Source of the DNA: Nocardioides daeguensis
GTDB taxonomy: Bacteria; Actinomycetota; Actinomycetes; Propionibacteriales; Nocardioidaceae
Length of the DNA stretch: 64,000 nucleotides
Reading direction: 5' to 3'
Assembly (NCBI RefSeq): GCF_019192965.1
Contig: NZ_JAHTKU010000002.1
Span: 58,233-122,232, forward strand
The notes under the pieces are model-generated. The model was not told the DNA's origin. It worked only from the letters and a program-made list of their open reading frames with translations, and ran no database searches. This document shows positions 51,060 to 59,782 of the stretch, one piece after another. The position numbers were made by a program, and so were the translations under genes. Position 1 is the first letter of the stretch, and each line of letters begins with the position of its first letter.

Positions 51060-51065
51060 ATCATG
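51060..51065 (-). promoter_or_regulatory. -10 hexamer of glycerate kinase (leaderless)
   Basis: CATGAT on the minus strand, 7 nt before ATG 51052. It is back to back with the acetyltransferase promoter 10 nt away. Confidence 0.5.
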
Positions 51066-51074
51066 GTGGACGTC

Positions 51075-51080
51075 TACGGT
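51075..51080 (+). promoter_or_regulatory. -10 hexamer of the acetyltransferase (leaderless)
   Basis: TACGGT lies 7 nt before GTG 51088. Confidence 0.5.
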
Positions 51081-51087
51081 CGCGGGT

Positions 51088-51960
51088 GTGCAGGACGTGC
51101 TGATCCGACCGATGGCCGACCCCGACGTGCCCCTGGCCGAGCGGATCAGTGACGACGCCTTCTTCGCCCTCGACGCCGCACACCGGCCTCCCTCGGCTCC
51201 CGCGCCCCAGCGACGCTCCCCCGAGCACAGCGCGGCCTGGGCGGCCCGCACCCGCGCCTTCCTCGCCTCCGACCCCGGCGGCTCATGGGTCGCCGAGTGC
51301 GACGGCGAGGTGGTCGGCTTCGCCACCGGCTACCTCCGGGAGCAGGTCTGGTGCCTGGCGACCTTCGCGGTGCAGCCGGGCCGGCAGGGCGCCGGGATCG
51401 GCGCCCGGGTCCTCGAGGCAGCGGTGGCGTACGGCGCCGACGCGCCTCGCGGGATGCTCGCCGCCTCCGTCGACCCGCGGGCCCTGCGCCGCTACCACCA
51501 CGCCGGGTTCCGGCTGCACCCCCAGCTCACCCTGCACGGCGCTGTCGACCGGTCCGCCCTCCCGGCGGTCACCGGCGTGCGCGACGGCGGTCCGGGCGAC
51601 CTCGGGTGGATGGACGACCTCGACCGCTCCCACCGTGGCGGCCCGCACGGTCCCGACCACGAGCGGCTCATGGCCGCCGGCATGCTGGTCGTCACGACCG
51701 ACCGTGCCGGCTATGCGTACACCGACGGCCGGGTCCTGGCGCTGCTCGCCGCCAGCGACGACGACACCGCCCGCACCCTGTTGTGGGAGTGCCTCGCCGG
51801 TGCCGAGGGGCACTACGAGGTCGCCCACGTGACCTCGGCGAACTACTGGGCGGTCGAGGTCGCGCTGGCCGCACGGATGGACCCGGTCGCCCGCGGGTTC
51901 CTCGGCCTGCGCGGCATGAGCCCGCCGGCGCCGTACGTGCACCACGGGGCGCTGCTGTGA
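51088..51960 (+). CDS. GNAT-family N-acetyltransferase
   Basis: The 290-aa protein is made of an N-terminal GNAT domain and a second, weaker GNAT-like half. The first has the acetyl-CoA motif A: LATFAVQPGRQGAGIGARVLEAAVAYG (consensus R/Q-x-x-G-x-G/A, here RQGAGIGA), near residues 92-118, followed by ASVDPRALRRYHHAGFRL. The C-terminal half (DLDRSHRGGPHGPDHERLMAAG onward) lacks that signature. Substrate unknown. It is divergent from the glycerate kinase gene. Confidence 0.8.
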   Translation: MQDVLIRPMADPDVPLAERISDDAFFALDAAHRPPSAPAPQRRSPEHSAAWAARTRAFLASDPGGSWVAECDGEVVGFATGYLREQVWCLATFAVQPGRQGAGIGARVLEAAVAYGADAPRGMLAASVDPRALRRYHHAGFRLHPQLTLHGAVDRSALPAVTGVRDGGPGDLGWMDDLDRSHRGGPHGPDHERLMAAGMLVVTTDRAGYAYTDGRVLALLAASDDDTARTLLWECLAGAEGHYEVAHVTSANYWAVEVALAARMDPVARGFLGLRGMSPPAPYVHHGALL

Positions 51961-51966
51961 CGGCGA

Positions 51967-51972
51967 TACGAT
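51967..51972 (+). promoter_or_regulatory. -10 hexamer of the HTH regulator
   Basis: TACGAT leaves a leader of about 40 nt with AGGGAG 4 nt before ATG 52019. Confidence 0.45.
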
Positions 51973-52018
51973 GGGCCCGTTGGTGCGACCACCGGGTCGC
52001 CTCCGATCAGGGAGCCCC

Positions 52019-52642
52019 ATGCCTCGCCGTGCACACGACTTCCGCGGCCTCACCCCGCTGGGCCGGCTGAAGGTGCTGCGGGCCGTCCAACACCGGCCCG
52101 GCAGCCGGCTGGCCGACGTCGCCGAGGCGACGGGACTGCACGTCAACACCGCGCGCGACCACCTCCGCGTGCTCGAGGACGAGGGACTGGTCGCCCGTCA
52201 CACCGTCGCCACCCGTCGGCGCGGACGCCCGCCGATCGCGTTCTTCCCCGTGCGCGACACCCGGCAGAACCCTCGCGCGGCGCAGCGGGCCGCGGAGGCC
52301 ACCCAGCGGGGCGACCTGCTGCGCAAGGTCGCCCCGCATCCCGATCACGGCTCGACGCTCGGTCCGCGGGCCGCCCACCAGCTCGACGTGCTCTACGAGC
52401 ACCTCGACGACACCGGCCTGGAGCCCGTGGTCGACGTCGAGGACCTGACGATCGGGCTGACTCCGTGCCACTACGGCGACGTGAGTGCCGAGGAGCGGCC
52501 GATGGTGTGCTCGGTCCACACCCGACTGGTCGAGTCGATGCTCGCGCAGGTGCCCGGGCCGCTGGAGCTGGGCACCCTGCAGCCGTTCGTCACCCCGGCG
52601 TCCTGCGTGGTCCGGCTCCGCCGCACCGACACCGCCGGCTGA
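52019..52642 (+). CDS. Winged-helix regulator with C-terminal Cys ligands (SufR-like)
   Basis: The 207-aa transcription factor has an N-terminal winged HTH (LTPLGRLKVLRAVQHRPGSRLADVAEATGLHVNTARDHLRVLEDEGLVARHTVATRRRGRPPIAF in successive blocks, residues 8-73) and a C-terminal domain with three Cys: C150 (LTPCHYGDV), C164 (MVCSVHTRL) and C196 (ASCVVRL). This resembles the HTH_20/SufR-like group that binds an Fe-S cluster through C-terminal cysteines. ATG 52019 has AGGGAG 4 nt upstream. It ends convergently with the flavohemoglobin gene, so it is a candidate NO- or redox-responsive repressor of that gene (inference). Confidence 0.85.
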   Translation: MPRRAHDFRGLTPLGRLKVLRAVQHRPGSRLADVAEATGLHVNTARDHLRVLEDEGLVARHTVATRRRGRPPIAFFPVRDTRQNPRAAQRAAEATQRGDLLRKVAPHPDHGSTLGPRAAHQLDVLYEHLDDTGLEPVVDVEDLTIGLTPCHYGDVSAEERPMVCSVHTRLVESMLAQVPGPLELGTLQPFVTPASCVVRLRRTDTAG

Positions 52643-52646
52643 GGGC

Positions 52647-52678
52647 GGCCGGGTCCGGCCGGGTCAGGCCGGGTCAGG
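52647..52678 (+). repeat. Short tandem repeat, 10 bp x 3
   Basis: Three copies of GGCCGGGTCA (first copy ends C) lie in the 31-nt gap between the convergent regulator and flavohemoglobin genes, running into the latter's stop. Confidence 0.75.
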
Positions 52679-53882
52679 CGGGCTGCTGCGCCCACAGGTC
52701 GGGCCCGAACACCTCGTAGTGGATGTTGGCCGACTGCACGCCCTGCCCGATCAGCGTCCGGCGCGCCTCCTGCATGAACGGGATCGGGCCGCACATCACC
52801 ACCTGGGCCCGCTCCGGGATCTCCACGTCCGAGAGGTCCATGTAGCCCGCCCGTGCCGGGTGCAGGGTGGGCGCGGCCTCGGCACCCTCCTCGTACCAGT
52901 TCTGCGCGCGGGCGTCCGTCATCGCCAGCACCTTGCGCCGCAGCTCCCGGTAGAGGGTGTGGTCGTCGTGGGACCGGTCGGCGTGGAACAGCCGCACCGT
53001 CCGGGACGGCTGGCGGCGCGACAGGTCCGCCATGATCGCCACCACCGGCGTGATGCCGATGCCGGCGGACACCAGCACCAGGGGGACGTCGGACTCGTCG
53101 AGCACGACGTCGCCGCAGGGCTGGGAGACGTCCAGGACGGCGCCGGGGACGGCGTGCTCGTGCAGCCAGCCGGACACCTGGCCGTCGGGGGCGCCGTCGA
53201 TGCCGCGCATCCGCTTGATCGTCACTCGCAGCGAGTCGTTGCCCGGGCCGGAGGAGATCGTGTACTGGCGCGGTTGCCGGGTGCCGTCGGGCAGGTCGAC
53301 GGCGATCGCGACGTACTGGCCGGTGCGGTGCGGGAGGACCTCGCCCTCGAGGGGGACGAGCACGAGCGAGAACACGTCCTCGGACTCCTCGACCCGCTCG
53401 GCGACCCGGTGCGGACGCCACGGGTGGGCCGGATCGGTGCCCTGGCCGGCGTACAGGCGGGCCTCCTCGGCGATCAGGGCGGTGGCGAAGAGCCAGTACA
53501 CCTCGTCCCAGGCGGCCGCGACCTCCGGCGTGACCGCGTCACCCAGCACCGTCTTGACCGCCTTGAGCAGGTGGTGCCCCACGATCGTGTACTGGGCGGC
53601 GTGGATGCCCAGGGAGACGTGCTTGTGGGCGATGCGGCGCAGCACCGGACCGAAGTCCGGAGCATCCGGGTCGATGAGCTGGACGGCGAAGGCGACGACC
53701 GACGCGGCGAGCGCCTTCGGCTGCTCGCCGACCGCCTGGTTCGCCCGGTTGAACACGTCGAGCAGCTCCGGGTGGGCGGCGAACATGTCCGGGTAGAAGA
53801 CGCGGGTGATCGCCTCGGCGTGCTCGGCGACGGCGCCCGCGGTGGCGGCGACGACGGCTTCGGACTCGGTGGACAGCTTCAT
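52674..53882 (-). CDS. hmp: Flavohemoglobin, nitric oxide dioxygenase
   Basis: The 402-aa protein has an N-terminal globin domain and a C-terminal ferredoxin-NADP reductase-like domain. It converts NO plus O2 to nitrate with NAD(P)H. The globin has a distal Phe/Tyr-Gln region (TRVFYPDMFAAHPELLDVFNRANQ) and the proximal His in RIAHKHVSLGIHAAQYTIVGHHLL. The reductase has RQYTISSGPGN (FAD motif RxYS/T), VSAGIGITPVVAIM (NADH phosphate loop) and VMCGPIPFM (C-terminal CGP). ATG 53882 has AAGGGG 4-9 nt upstream. It is likely induced by nitrosative stress; the convergent regulator is a candidate. Confidence 0.95.
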   Translation of the reverse strand: MKLSTESEAVVAATAGAVAEHAEAITRVFYPDMFAAHPELLDVFNRANQAVGEQPKALAASVVAFAVQLIDPDAPDFGPVLRRIAHKHVSLGIHAAQYTIVGHHLLKAVKTVLGDAVTPEVAAAWDEVYWLFATALIAEEARLYAGQGTDPAHPWRPHRVAERVEESEDVFSLVLVPLEGEVLPHRTGQYVAIAVDLPDGTRQPRQYTISSGPGNDSLRVTIKRMRGIDGAPDGQVSGWLHEHAVPGAVLDVSQPCGDVVLDESDVPLVLVSAGIGITPVVAIMADLSRRQPSRTVRLFHADRSHDDHTLYRELRRKVLAMTDARAQNWYEEGAEAAPTLHPARAGYMDLSDVEIPERAQVVMCGPIPFMQEARRTLIGQGVQSANIHYEVFGPDLWAQQPA

Positions 53883-54022
53883 GGGGACCCCTTGGTGAGG
53901 CTGGGTGGTGGACGAACGCCTGATCCTGTCCACGGGAGCGGTGCGCCGTTCCGGGTTCGACCGTGACTATTCGCCGGTGCTCACGGGGGCTGGCCGGGGA
54001 ACGTCGGGATCCGCGCCCGACC

Positions 54023-54028
54023 TAGGAT
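54023..54028 (+). promoter_or_regulatory. -10 hexamer of nadA (leaderless)
   Basis: TAGGAT lies 6 nt before ATG 54035. Confidence 0.6.
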
Positions 54029-54034
54029 GAGGCC

Positions 54035-55210
54035 ATGACCACCGTGGACCTCCCGCTGCTGCCCCTGGGCCGCGGCACGGACGCGCTCTCCGAACGCGGC
54101 GTCGACTGCCCCGGCGACCTGCCGGCGCCCTCGGACCCGGACCTCGTGGCGCGGGCCCGCGCGGCCAAGGAGAAGCTGGGCGACCGGCTGTTCGTGCTCG
54201 GGCACCACTACCAGCGCGACGAGGTCATCCAGTTCGCCGACGTCACCGGCGACTCCTTCAAGTTGGCCCGCGACGCGGCGGCGCGTCCGGACGCGGAGTA
54301 CATCGTCTTCTGCGGCGTGCACTTCATGGCCGAGTCCGCCGACATCCTGACCGGTCCCGAGCAGAAGGTGATCCTCCCGGACCTCGCCGCCGGCTGCTCG
54401 ATGGCCGACATGGCGCGGATCGCCCAGGTGGAGCGCGCCTGGGAGGCCCTCGCGACCGCCGGCATGCAGGACGTGGTGGTCCCGGTCACCTACATGAACT
54501 CCAGCGCCGCCATCAAGGCGTTCTGCGGGCGCAACGGCGGCGTCGTGTGCACCTCCTCCAACGCCGAGGTGGCCCTCGACTGGGCGTTCGCCCAGAAGGG
54601 CGAGGACACGAAGGTCCTGTTCCTGCCCGACCAGCACCTCGGCCGCAACACCGCGGTCCTCCAGCTCGGCTACTCCCTCGACGAGTGCGTCGTGTGGAAC
54701 CCGCTGCTCCCCAACGGCGGGCTCACCGCCGAGGAGCTCGCCGGTGCCCGGATGATCCTGTGGAAGGGCCACTGCTCGGTCCACGGCCGGTTCTCCGCGG
54801 AGGTCATCGACGAGCTGCGCGCCAAGGTCGAGGACCTCAACGTCCTGGTCCACCCCGAGTGCCAGCACGAGGTCGTCCTCAAGGCCGACCTGGTCGGGTC
54901 CACCGAGTTCATCATCAAGACCATCGAGGCGGCGCCCGCCGGCTCGAGCTGGGCCATCGGCACCGAGCTCAACCTCGTGCAGCGCCTGGCCAACGCGCAC
55001 CCGGACAAGAACATCATGTTCTTGGACCGCAACGTCTGCTACTGCTCGACGATGAACCGGATCGACCTCCCCCACTTCGTGTGGGCGCTCGAGAACCTGG
55101 TCGACGGGGTCGTCGTCAACCAGATCGAGGTCGACCCGCAGACCGAGACCGATGCCCTGACCGCCCTCCAGCGGATGCTGGACCTGCCCGGAAAGTCCCA
55201 CCGTGACTGA
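54035..55210 (+). CDS. nadA: Quinolinate synthase A
   Basis: The 391-aa [4Fe-4S] enzyme condenses iminoaspartate with dihydroxyacetone phosphate to form quinolinate in NAD synthesis. Signatures are [12 protein letters not shown], the first cluster Cys in [36 protein letters not shown], second Cys in VHPECQHEV, and the final Cys in [11 protein letters not shown]. No nadB or nadC is present in this window. ATG 54035 has TAGGAT 6 nt upstream. Its last 8 nt overlap the yjdM start. Confidence 0.96.
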   Translation: MTTVDLPLLPLGRGTDALSERGVDCPGDLPAPSDPDLVARARAAKEKLGDRLFVLGHHYQRDEVIQFADVTGDSFKLARDAAARPDAEYIVFCGVHFMAESADILTGPEQKVILPDLAAGCSMADMARIAQVERAWEALATAGMQDVVVPVTYMNSSAAIKAFCGRNGGVVCTSSNAEVALDWAFAQKGEDTKVLFLPDQHLGRNTAVLQLGYSLDECVVWNPLLPNGGLTAEELAGARMILWKGHCSVHGRFSAEVIDELRAKVEDLNVLVHPECQHEVVLKADLVGSTEFIIKTIEAAPAGSSWAIGTELNLVQRLANAHPDKNIMFLDRNVCYCSTMNRIDLPHFVWALENLVDGVVVNQIEVDPQTETDALTALQRMLDLPGKSHRD

Positions 55211-55562
55211 CACCCTGCCCGCCTGCCCGGAGTGCTCGAGCGAGTACACCTACGAGATGGGCGACCTGCTCGTCTGCCCGGAGTGCGCCCACGAGTGGTC
55301 GCCCTCCGAGGCCGCCGCCGAGGCCGCCGCCGAGGCCGAGGCCAGCCTGGTCAAGGACGTGAACGGCACCCCGCTCGCCGACGGCGACGACGTCATCATC
55401 GTCAAGGACCTGCCGGTCAAGGGCGCCCCCAAGCCCATCAAGTCCGGCACCAAGGTGCGAGGCATCCGCCTCGTGCAGGGCGTGGGCGACCACGACATCG
55501 ACGCGAAGGTCGACGGCTTCGGCCCGATGCAGCTGAAGTCCAGCGTGGTCCGGAAGGCCTGA
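55203..55562 (+). CDS. yjdM: YjdM/PhnA-like zinc-ribbon protein
   Basis: The 119-aa two-domain protein has an N-terminal zinc ribbon (CPECSSEY and CPECAHEW, residues about 8-31), an Ala/Glu-rich linker, and the PhnA domain [26 protein letters not shown]...[12 protein letters not shown]. It matches YjdM (formerly PhnA), a small protein of unclear function that is not a phosphonoacetate hydrolase despite the old name. GTG 55203 overlaps nadA by 8 nt, so the genes are coupled. Confidence 0.92.
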   Translation: MTDTLPACPECSSEYTYEMGDLLVCPECAHEWSPSEAAAEAAAEAEASLVKDVNGTPLADGDDVIIVKDLPVKGAPKPIKSGTKVRGIRLVQGVGDHDIDAKVDGFGPMQLKSSVVRKA

Positions 55563-55564
55563 TC

Positions 55565-56164
55565 GTGTTCAAGCGCACCAAGTCGCCCACCGCACCCGAG
55601 CCGACCGCCCCGGTCGCGGCCGAGGGCAAGGCCGGCGGCAAGGGCCGGCCGACGCCCACCCGCAAGGAGGCCGAGGCCGCCGCGAAGGCGCGCGCCAAGG
55701 CGCCCGCCGACCGTCGCGAGGCCTCGCGCCGCCAGCGCGAGTTCCGCGCCGAGGAGAGCCGCAAGATCCGCCAGGGCATGAAGAGCGGCGACGAGCGCTA
55801 CTTCCTACCGCGCGACAAGGGCCGCGTACGCCGGTTCATCCGCGACTACGTCGACCGGCGGTTCTCCATCGTCGAGTTGGTCATCCCGCTGATGATCATC
55901 GGCCTGATGCTCGGCTACACCGGCAGCTCGGCGCTCGTGCAGGCCAGCAGCATGGTCCTGCTCGCCACCGTGCTGTTCGTGGTGACCGACATGCTGGTGC
56001 TCCGGTTCCGGCTGCGTCGCGAGCTGAAGCAGCGCTTCCCCGACGAGCCCCTCAAGGGCACGACCTACTACGCGCTGACCCGGTCGATGCAGATGAAGTT
56101 CATGCGCCTGCCCAAGGCCCGCGTGAAGATCGGCCAGCCGTTGCCCGAGGACTACGACAGGTAG
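55565..56164 (+). CDS. DUF3043 membrane protein
   Basis: The 199-aa actinobacterial DUF3043 protein has a long, highly basic N-terminal half (residues 1-95, Lys/Arg/Ala rich, RRQREFRAEESRKIRQGMKSGDERYFLPRDKGRVRRFIRDYVD in blocks). Two membrane helices follow (about 103-122, 127-146), then a cytoplasmic tail ending RVKIGQPLPEDYDR. The function is unknown. The start is GTG 55565, 2 nt after yjdM. It lies in an operon with nadA-yjdM. Confidence 0.88.
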   Translation: MFKRTKSPTAPEPTAPVAAEGKAGGKGRPTPTRKEAEAAAKARAKAPADRREASRRQREFRAEESRKIRQGMKSGDERYFLPRDKGRVRRFIRDYVDRRFSIVELVIPLMIIGLMLGYTGSSALVQASSMVLLATVLFVVTDMLVLRFRLRRELKQRFPDEPLKGTTYYALTRSMQMKFMRLPKARVKIGQPLPEDYDR

Positions 56165-56196
56165 CACTTCTCGCGGACCGGCGACCAAGCATCCGC

Positions 56197-56202
56197 TAGG
56201 TT
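56197..56202 (+). promoter_or_regulatory. -10 hexamer of the EthD-like gene (leaderless)
   Basis: TAGGTT lies 7 nt before ATG 56210. Confidence 0.55.
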
Positions 56203-56209
56203 TCCGCGC

Positions 56210-56866
56210 ATGAAGGTCATCGCCGCCCTGCACGGGGCCGGTCCCGCGCTGATCGAGCCCGCATTCCGTGCGCAGGTCGCCGCGACCGGCGCCTTCCGGC
56301 TCCAGGTGAACCTCGACGACGACGCGGTCGCGCCGGCGATGAGGTTCGGCCCCGGCACGCCGATCACGGCCGTGGTGACGGTGTGGACCGAGCAGGACCC
56401 CACACCCCTCCTCGCCGTCGTACGGCGGCACGACCCCGACGCGTACGCCTGGTCGGTCGAGGAGCGTGCGCCACTGGCACCGCCCGCGGTGCCGGACGGC
56501 GTCCGGGCCGACGCGCTGGCGAACCTGGCGTTCCTGCGCCGCCCGGAGGCGATGTCCCACGCCGCGTGGCGCTCGGACTGGCTGGACCGGCACACGCAGG
56601 TCGCGATCGACACCCAGGGCACCTTCGGCTACGTGCAGAACCCGGTCGTCGAGCACCTGACCGACGGCGGGAGGGACGTGAGCGGCATCGTCGAGGAGCT
56701 GTTCCCGATGGCGGCGATGGCCGACCCGCACGCGTTCTACGGCAGCCGGGGCGACGAGGAGGAGCTCCAGCGCCGGTTCACCACGCTGATGGACAGCTGC
56801 GCCCGGTTCGGCGCCGCCGAGGGCCTCGACCTGGTGCCGACCAGCCGCTACGTGTTCACCCTCTGA
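56210..56866 (+). CDS. EthD-domain protein
   Basis: The 218-aa protein has an EthD-like (dimeric alpha/beta barrel, ferredoxin-type) second half: HAAWRSDWLDRHTQVAIDTQGTFGYVQNPVV with the conserved WRSDWLDRHT and the internal Tyr, and VEELFPMAAMADPHAFYGS near the end. Proteins of this family are linked to ring degradation or ether cleavage and often act as small isomerases or accessory proteins. The N-terminal half is a second, weaker copy of the fold. ATG 56210 has TAGGTT 7 nt upstream. Confidence 0.7.
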   Translation: MKVIAALHGAGPALIEPAFRAQVAATGAFRLQVNLDDDAVAPAMRFGPGTPITAVVTVWTEQDPTPLLAVVRRHDPDAYAWSVEERAPLAPPAVPDGVRADALANLAFLRRPEAMSHAAWRSDWLDRHTQVAIDTQGTFGYVQNPVVEHLTDGGRDVSGIVEELFPMAAMADPHAFYGSRGDEEELQRRFTTLMDSCARFGAAEGLDLVPTSRYVFTL

Positions 56867-56881
56867 GCAGCCGGGAACGGC

Positions 56882-57892
56882 TCAGCCGAGGACCTCCGAG
56901 CGCCGCGGCGAGCGGGTCAGCGCGGGATCGGTGGTGACGACACCGGCGAGGACCCGGTCGATCGCGGCCAGCGTGTCGGCGTCCAGCGTGACGCCCGCGG
57001 CCTTGACGTTCTCGGTGACCTGCTCGGGCCGGCTGGCGCCGATGATGGCCGCCGAGACGTTGTCGTTCTGCAGCACCCAGGCGACCGCCAGCTGCGCGAG
57101 GGACAGCCCGGCCTGGTCGGCGACGGGGCGCAACAGCTGCACCCGCTCGAGCACGTCGTCGCGCAGCCACCGGCTGATGTCGTCGGCGCCACCCTTCTCG
57201 TCGGTCGCGCGGGAGCCGGCCGGCGGCGCCTGGCCCGGCCGGTACTTGCCGGTCAGCACGCCCTGCGCGATCGGCGACCACACGATCTGTCCGATCCCGA
57301 GCTCCTTCGACGTCGGGACCACCTCGGCCTCGATGACCCGCCACAGCATGGAGTACTGCGGCTGGTTGGAGACGAGCGGGACCCGCAGCTCGCGGGCCAG
57401 CTCGGCGGCCGCGCGGATCTCCTCGGCCCGCCACTCCGAGACGCCGATGTAGAGGGCCTTGCCGGAGCGCACGACGTCCGCGAAGGCGACCATGGTCTCC
57501 TCGAGCGGCGTCTCGTGGTCGTAGCGGTGTGCCTGGTAGAGGTCGACGTAGTCGGTGCCGAGCCGGCGCAGCGACCCGTCGATCGACTCCAGGATGTGCT
57601 TGCGGGACAGGCCGTGGTCGTTGTGCTTCCCGGGGCCGGTGGGCCAGAAGACCTTGGTGCAGATCTCGAGGCCCTCGCGCCGCTCCCCCGCCAGCGCCCG
57701 GCCGAGCACGGTCTCGGCGGCGGTGTTGGCGTAGACGTCGGCGGTGTCGAAGGTGGTGATCCCCTCGTCGAGCGCGCGGCGCACACAGGCCAGCGCGCCG
57801 CCCTCCTCGACCTGGGAGCCGTGGGTGATCCAGTTGCCGTAGGCGATGGCCGAGATGCGGAGGCCACTCGCCCCGAGGTTGCGAATCTCCAT
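56882..57892 (-). CDS. Aldo/keto reductase (potassium-channel beta-like)
   Basis: The 336-aa (alpha/beta)8 NADPH-dependent reductase has the catalytic tetrad: Asp in FDTADVYANTAAE, Tyr in the same segment, Lys in EICTKVFW, and His in LYQAHRYDHETPLEE. The cofactor site has GASRPEQVTENVKA and the tail GVTLDADTLAAIDRVL. It fits the AKR6/K+ channel beta subunit-like group. ATG 57892 has TAGGGT 7 nt upstream; the short open extension upstream is promoter. Substrate unknown. It is divergent from an acetyltransferase. Confidence 0.92.
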   Translation of the reverse strand: MEIRNLGASGLRISAIAYGNWITHGSQVEEGGALACVRRALDEGITTFDTADVYANTAAETVLGRALAGERREGLEICTKVFWPTGPGKHNDHGLSRKHILESIDGSLRRLGTDYVDLYQAHRYDHETPLEETMVAFADVVRSGKALYIGVSEWRAEEIRAAAELARELRVPLVSNQPQYSMLWRVIEAEVVPTSKELGIGQIVWSPIAQGVLTGKYRPGQAPPAGSRATDEKGGADDISRWLRDDVLERVQLLRPVADQAGLSLAQLAVAWVLQNDNVSAAIIGASRPEQVTENVKAAGVTLDADTLAAIDRVLAGVVTTDPALTRSPRRSEVLG

Positions 57893-57899
57893 GCCCACG

Positions 57900-57905
57900 A
57901 CCCTA
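57900..57905 (-). promoter_or_regulatory. -10 hexamer of the aldo/keto reductase (leaderless)
   Basis: TAGGGT on the minus strand, 7 nt before ATG 57892. Confidence 0.55.
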
Positions 57906-57932
57906 GGGGGTGGCACCAGACCGGCCCCCTGA

Positions 57933-57938
57933 CAAGAT
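57933..57938 (+). promoter_or_regulatory. -10 hexamer of the acetyltransferase (leaderless)
   Basis: CAAGAT lies 7 nt before ATG 57946. It contains another ATG (57937), which is therefore less likely to be the start. Confidence 0.45.
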
Positions 57939-57945
57939 GACGGGC

Positions 57946-58464
57946 ATGGTCGTTGCCGACGTCTCCGTCCGGGTCGCCTGGCCCGCCGACGCCCCCGGGA
58001 TCGCCGCTGTCCAGCTCCGCGCCTGGCAGCTGCGGTACGACGCCGACCCGGCGCTCGACGGCGACACCCTCGCCGCCGCCTGGCGCCAGTCCCTCTCCCG
58101 GCCGCCGGAGGCTCGCCACCGTGCTCTCGTGGCGCTCGCGGGCGACCAGGTCGTCGGCTTCGCGCTGACCGGACCGAACACGGATCCCGATGCCGACCCG
58201 GCCACCGACGGCGAGATGGCGGAGTTCACGATCGGACCGGACGTCACCCGCGCGGGGCACGGCTCGCGGCTGCTCCAGGCCTGCGCCGACACGCTCCAGG
58301 CCGACGGCTTCACCCGTGCGGTGTGCTGGATCGAGGCGACCGACGACGTGCTGCGGGCGTTCCTGACCAGCGCCGGCTGGGACGCGGACGGGGCGAGCCG
58401 GGAGCTCGCCGACGAGGCCGGAACGACGCTCAAGCAGGTACGGCTGCACACCGCCCTGGCATAG
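57946..58464 (+). CDS. GNAT-family N-acetyltransferase
   Basis: The 172-aa GNAT protein has the acetyl-CoA motif in AEFTIGPDVTRAGHGSRLLQACADTLQADG (RAGHGS in place of the usual Q/R-x-x-G-x-G/A, residues about 100-106). An N-terminal strand-helix VRVAWPADAPGIAAVQLRAWQLRY precedes it, and the final ATDDVLRAFLTSAGWDADGASRE is the GW-type motif B. Acceptor unknown. ATG 57946 is preferred over 57937. Confidence 0.85.
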   Translation: MVVADVSVRVAWPADAPGIAAVQLRAWQLRYDADPALDGDTLAAAWRQSLSRPPEARHRALVALAGDQVVGFALTGPNTDPDADPATDGEMAEFTIGPDVTRAGHGSRLLQACADTLQADGFTRAVCWIEATDDVLRAFLTSAGWDADGASRELADEAGTTLKQVRLHTALA

Positions 58465-58493
58465 CCGGCTGTGCACCCGATGGCCCGGGTCGT

Positions 58494-59771
58494 TCAAGCC
58501 GGGGACGAGACCGGATCCGCGACCGGATCTGCACCGCGCTCGGTGCGACCGATCGCCCACGCGTACGGCGGCGGCGTGCCGTTGACGAGGTGGGCGCCGA
58601 CGACCCGCTGCTTGAGGATCCGCGGGTTGTGGGAGGCGACGGTGCGGGCGTTGCGCCAGTGTCGGTCCAGCGCGAGCGCCGTCGAGGTGCTCGAGGCCCC
58701 CAGGGTGTCGAACAGGTCGCTGGCAGCGCTGAGGATCAGGTCCGACACGACGACCTGCGCGGCCGCGGACTCGACCTCCGCAGCCTCGTTGAGCGCATTC
58801 TCCTCGGCCGATCCCTGAGCGTCCGCCACCCGCTGGACGGCGGCGGCCACCCGCAGGGTGGCCGCCTCCGCGGCGTACACGCGCGCGGCGATCTCGCCGA
58901 CCCGGGCGAGCACCTGCGGGTCGTCCCGGACACGCTCCGCGTTGGCGTGGGAGAAGTTGCGGGTGCGCCGCCGTACCTGCTCCACCACGTCGGTGAGCGC
59001 CGCCCGGCCGATGCCGGCCAGTGTGGCGAGCAGGTTCAGCTGGTACAGCGCCGTCTGGTAGACGAAGCGCTCACCGAACGGCAGCACGTCCTCACCGGGC
59101 ACCAGTACGCCGGCGAAGGTCGCGGTGCCGCTGCCCGTGCCGCGCTGGCCGAAACCGTCCCAGTCGTCGACGACCGACACGCCGGGTGAGCGCAGGTCGA
59201 CCAGGGCGATGGCGAAGTCCTCACCCCCCTCCGGCAGCACGCGGCGCGCGTAGACGTCGGCCCACTCGGCGAAGATCGACCCGGTCGAGTAGTACTTCGT
59301 GCCGTCGACCACCCAGTCGCCCGCCGACCGGTCCTCGACAGGCGTCAGGACGGTGCGCTGCGAGTCGATCGACGTCGAACCGACCTCCGACCAGGCGTTG
59401 CCGGCGATCTCACCGGCCACGAAGCGCGCGAACCACCGAGCCTGACCGTCCCCGCGGGCGTGCTGCCAGAGCCGGTCCTCGACCAGGGCGGCATGACCAC
59501 GCAGCGCCTGCGCCAGGTTGTTGTCAGCGGCGGCGAGATCGATCCAGAGCGCGGTCAGGTCGACCACCGACGCGCCGGAACCACCGGCCTCGACGGGGAC
59601 TCGGACGGCACCGAAGCCGGCCTCCTTGAGCGCCCGCACCTGCTCGTGCGGAAGCTCTCGATCCAGCTCGCGCTGCAACGCGCCCTGGGCGATCGACTCG
59701 AGGACGGGGGCGAAGCGATCCCGCAGGCGGCGATAGGTCGGGCTGTCGTGCGCGGGTCCGTGAACACTCAT
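58494..59771 (-). CDS. Acyl-CoA dehydrogenase-fold monooxygenase, DszC/SfnB-like
   Basis: The 425-aa flavin-dependent enzyme has the acyl-CoA dehydrogenase fold. It is of the DszC/SfnB type, which uses reduced flavin to oxygenate sulfur compounds instead of dehydrogenating acyl-CoA. The FMN/FAD region contains AWSEVGSTSID and VVDGTKYYSTGSIFAEWADVYA, and WRNARTVASHNPRILKQRVVGAHLVNG is the terminal helix region. The active-site Glu of true dehydrogenases is not seen. ATG 59771 is chosen for AGGGG upstream; a GTG at 59786 overlaps the preceding stop. It is the second gene of a two-gene operon with a homologous enzyme. Confidence 0.8.
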   Translation of the reverse strand: MSVHGPAHDSPTYRRLRDRFAPVLESIAQGALQRELDRELPHEQVRALKEAGFGAVRVPVEAGGSGASVVDLTALWIDLAAADNNLAQALRGHAALVEDRLWQHARGDGQARWFARFVAGEIAGNAWSEVGSTSIDSQRTVLTPVEDRSAGDWVVDGTKYYSTGSIFAEWADVYARRVLPEGGEDFAIALVDLRSPGVSVVDDWDGFGQRGTGSGTATFAGVLVPGEDVLPFGERFVYQTALYQLNLLATLAGIGRAALTDVVEQVRRRTRNFSHANAERVRDDPQVLARVGEIAARVYAAEAATLRVAAAVQRVADAQGSAEENALNEAAEVESAAAQVVVSDLILSAASDLFDTLGASSTSTALALDRHWRNARTVASHNPRILKQRVVGAHLVNGTPPPYAWAIGRTERGADPVADPVSSPA

Positions 59772-59782
59772 CGTCGCGCCCC

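Noticed and set aside
53883..54034. NsrR or other defined NO-box upstream of hmp
   Set aside because: Only a weak CGTGA...TCACG pairing was found; it is too short to support an operator.
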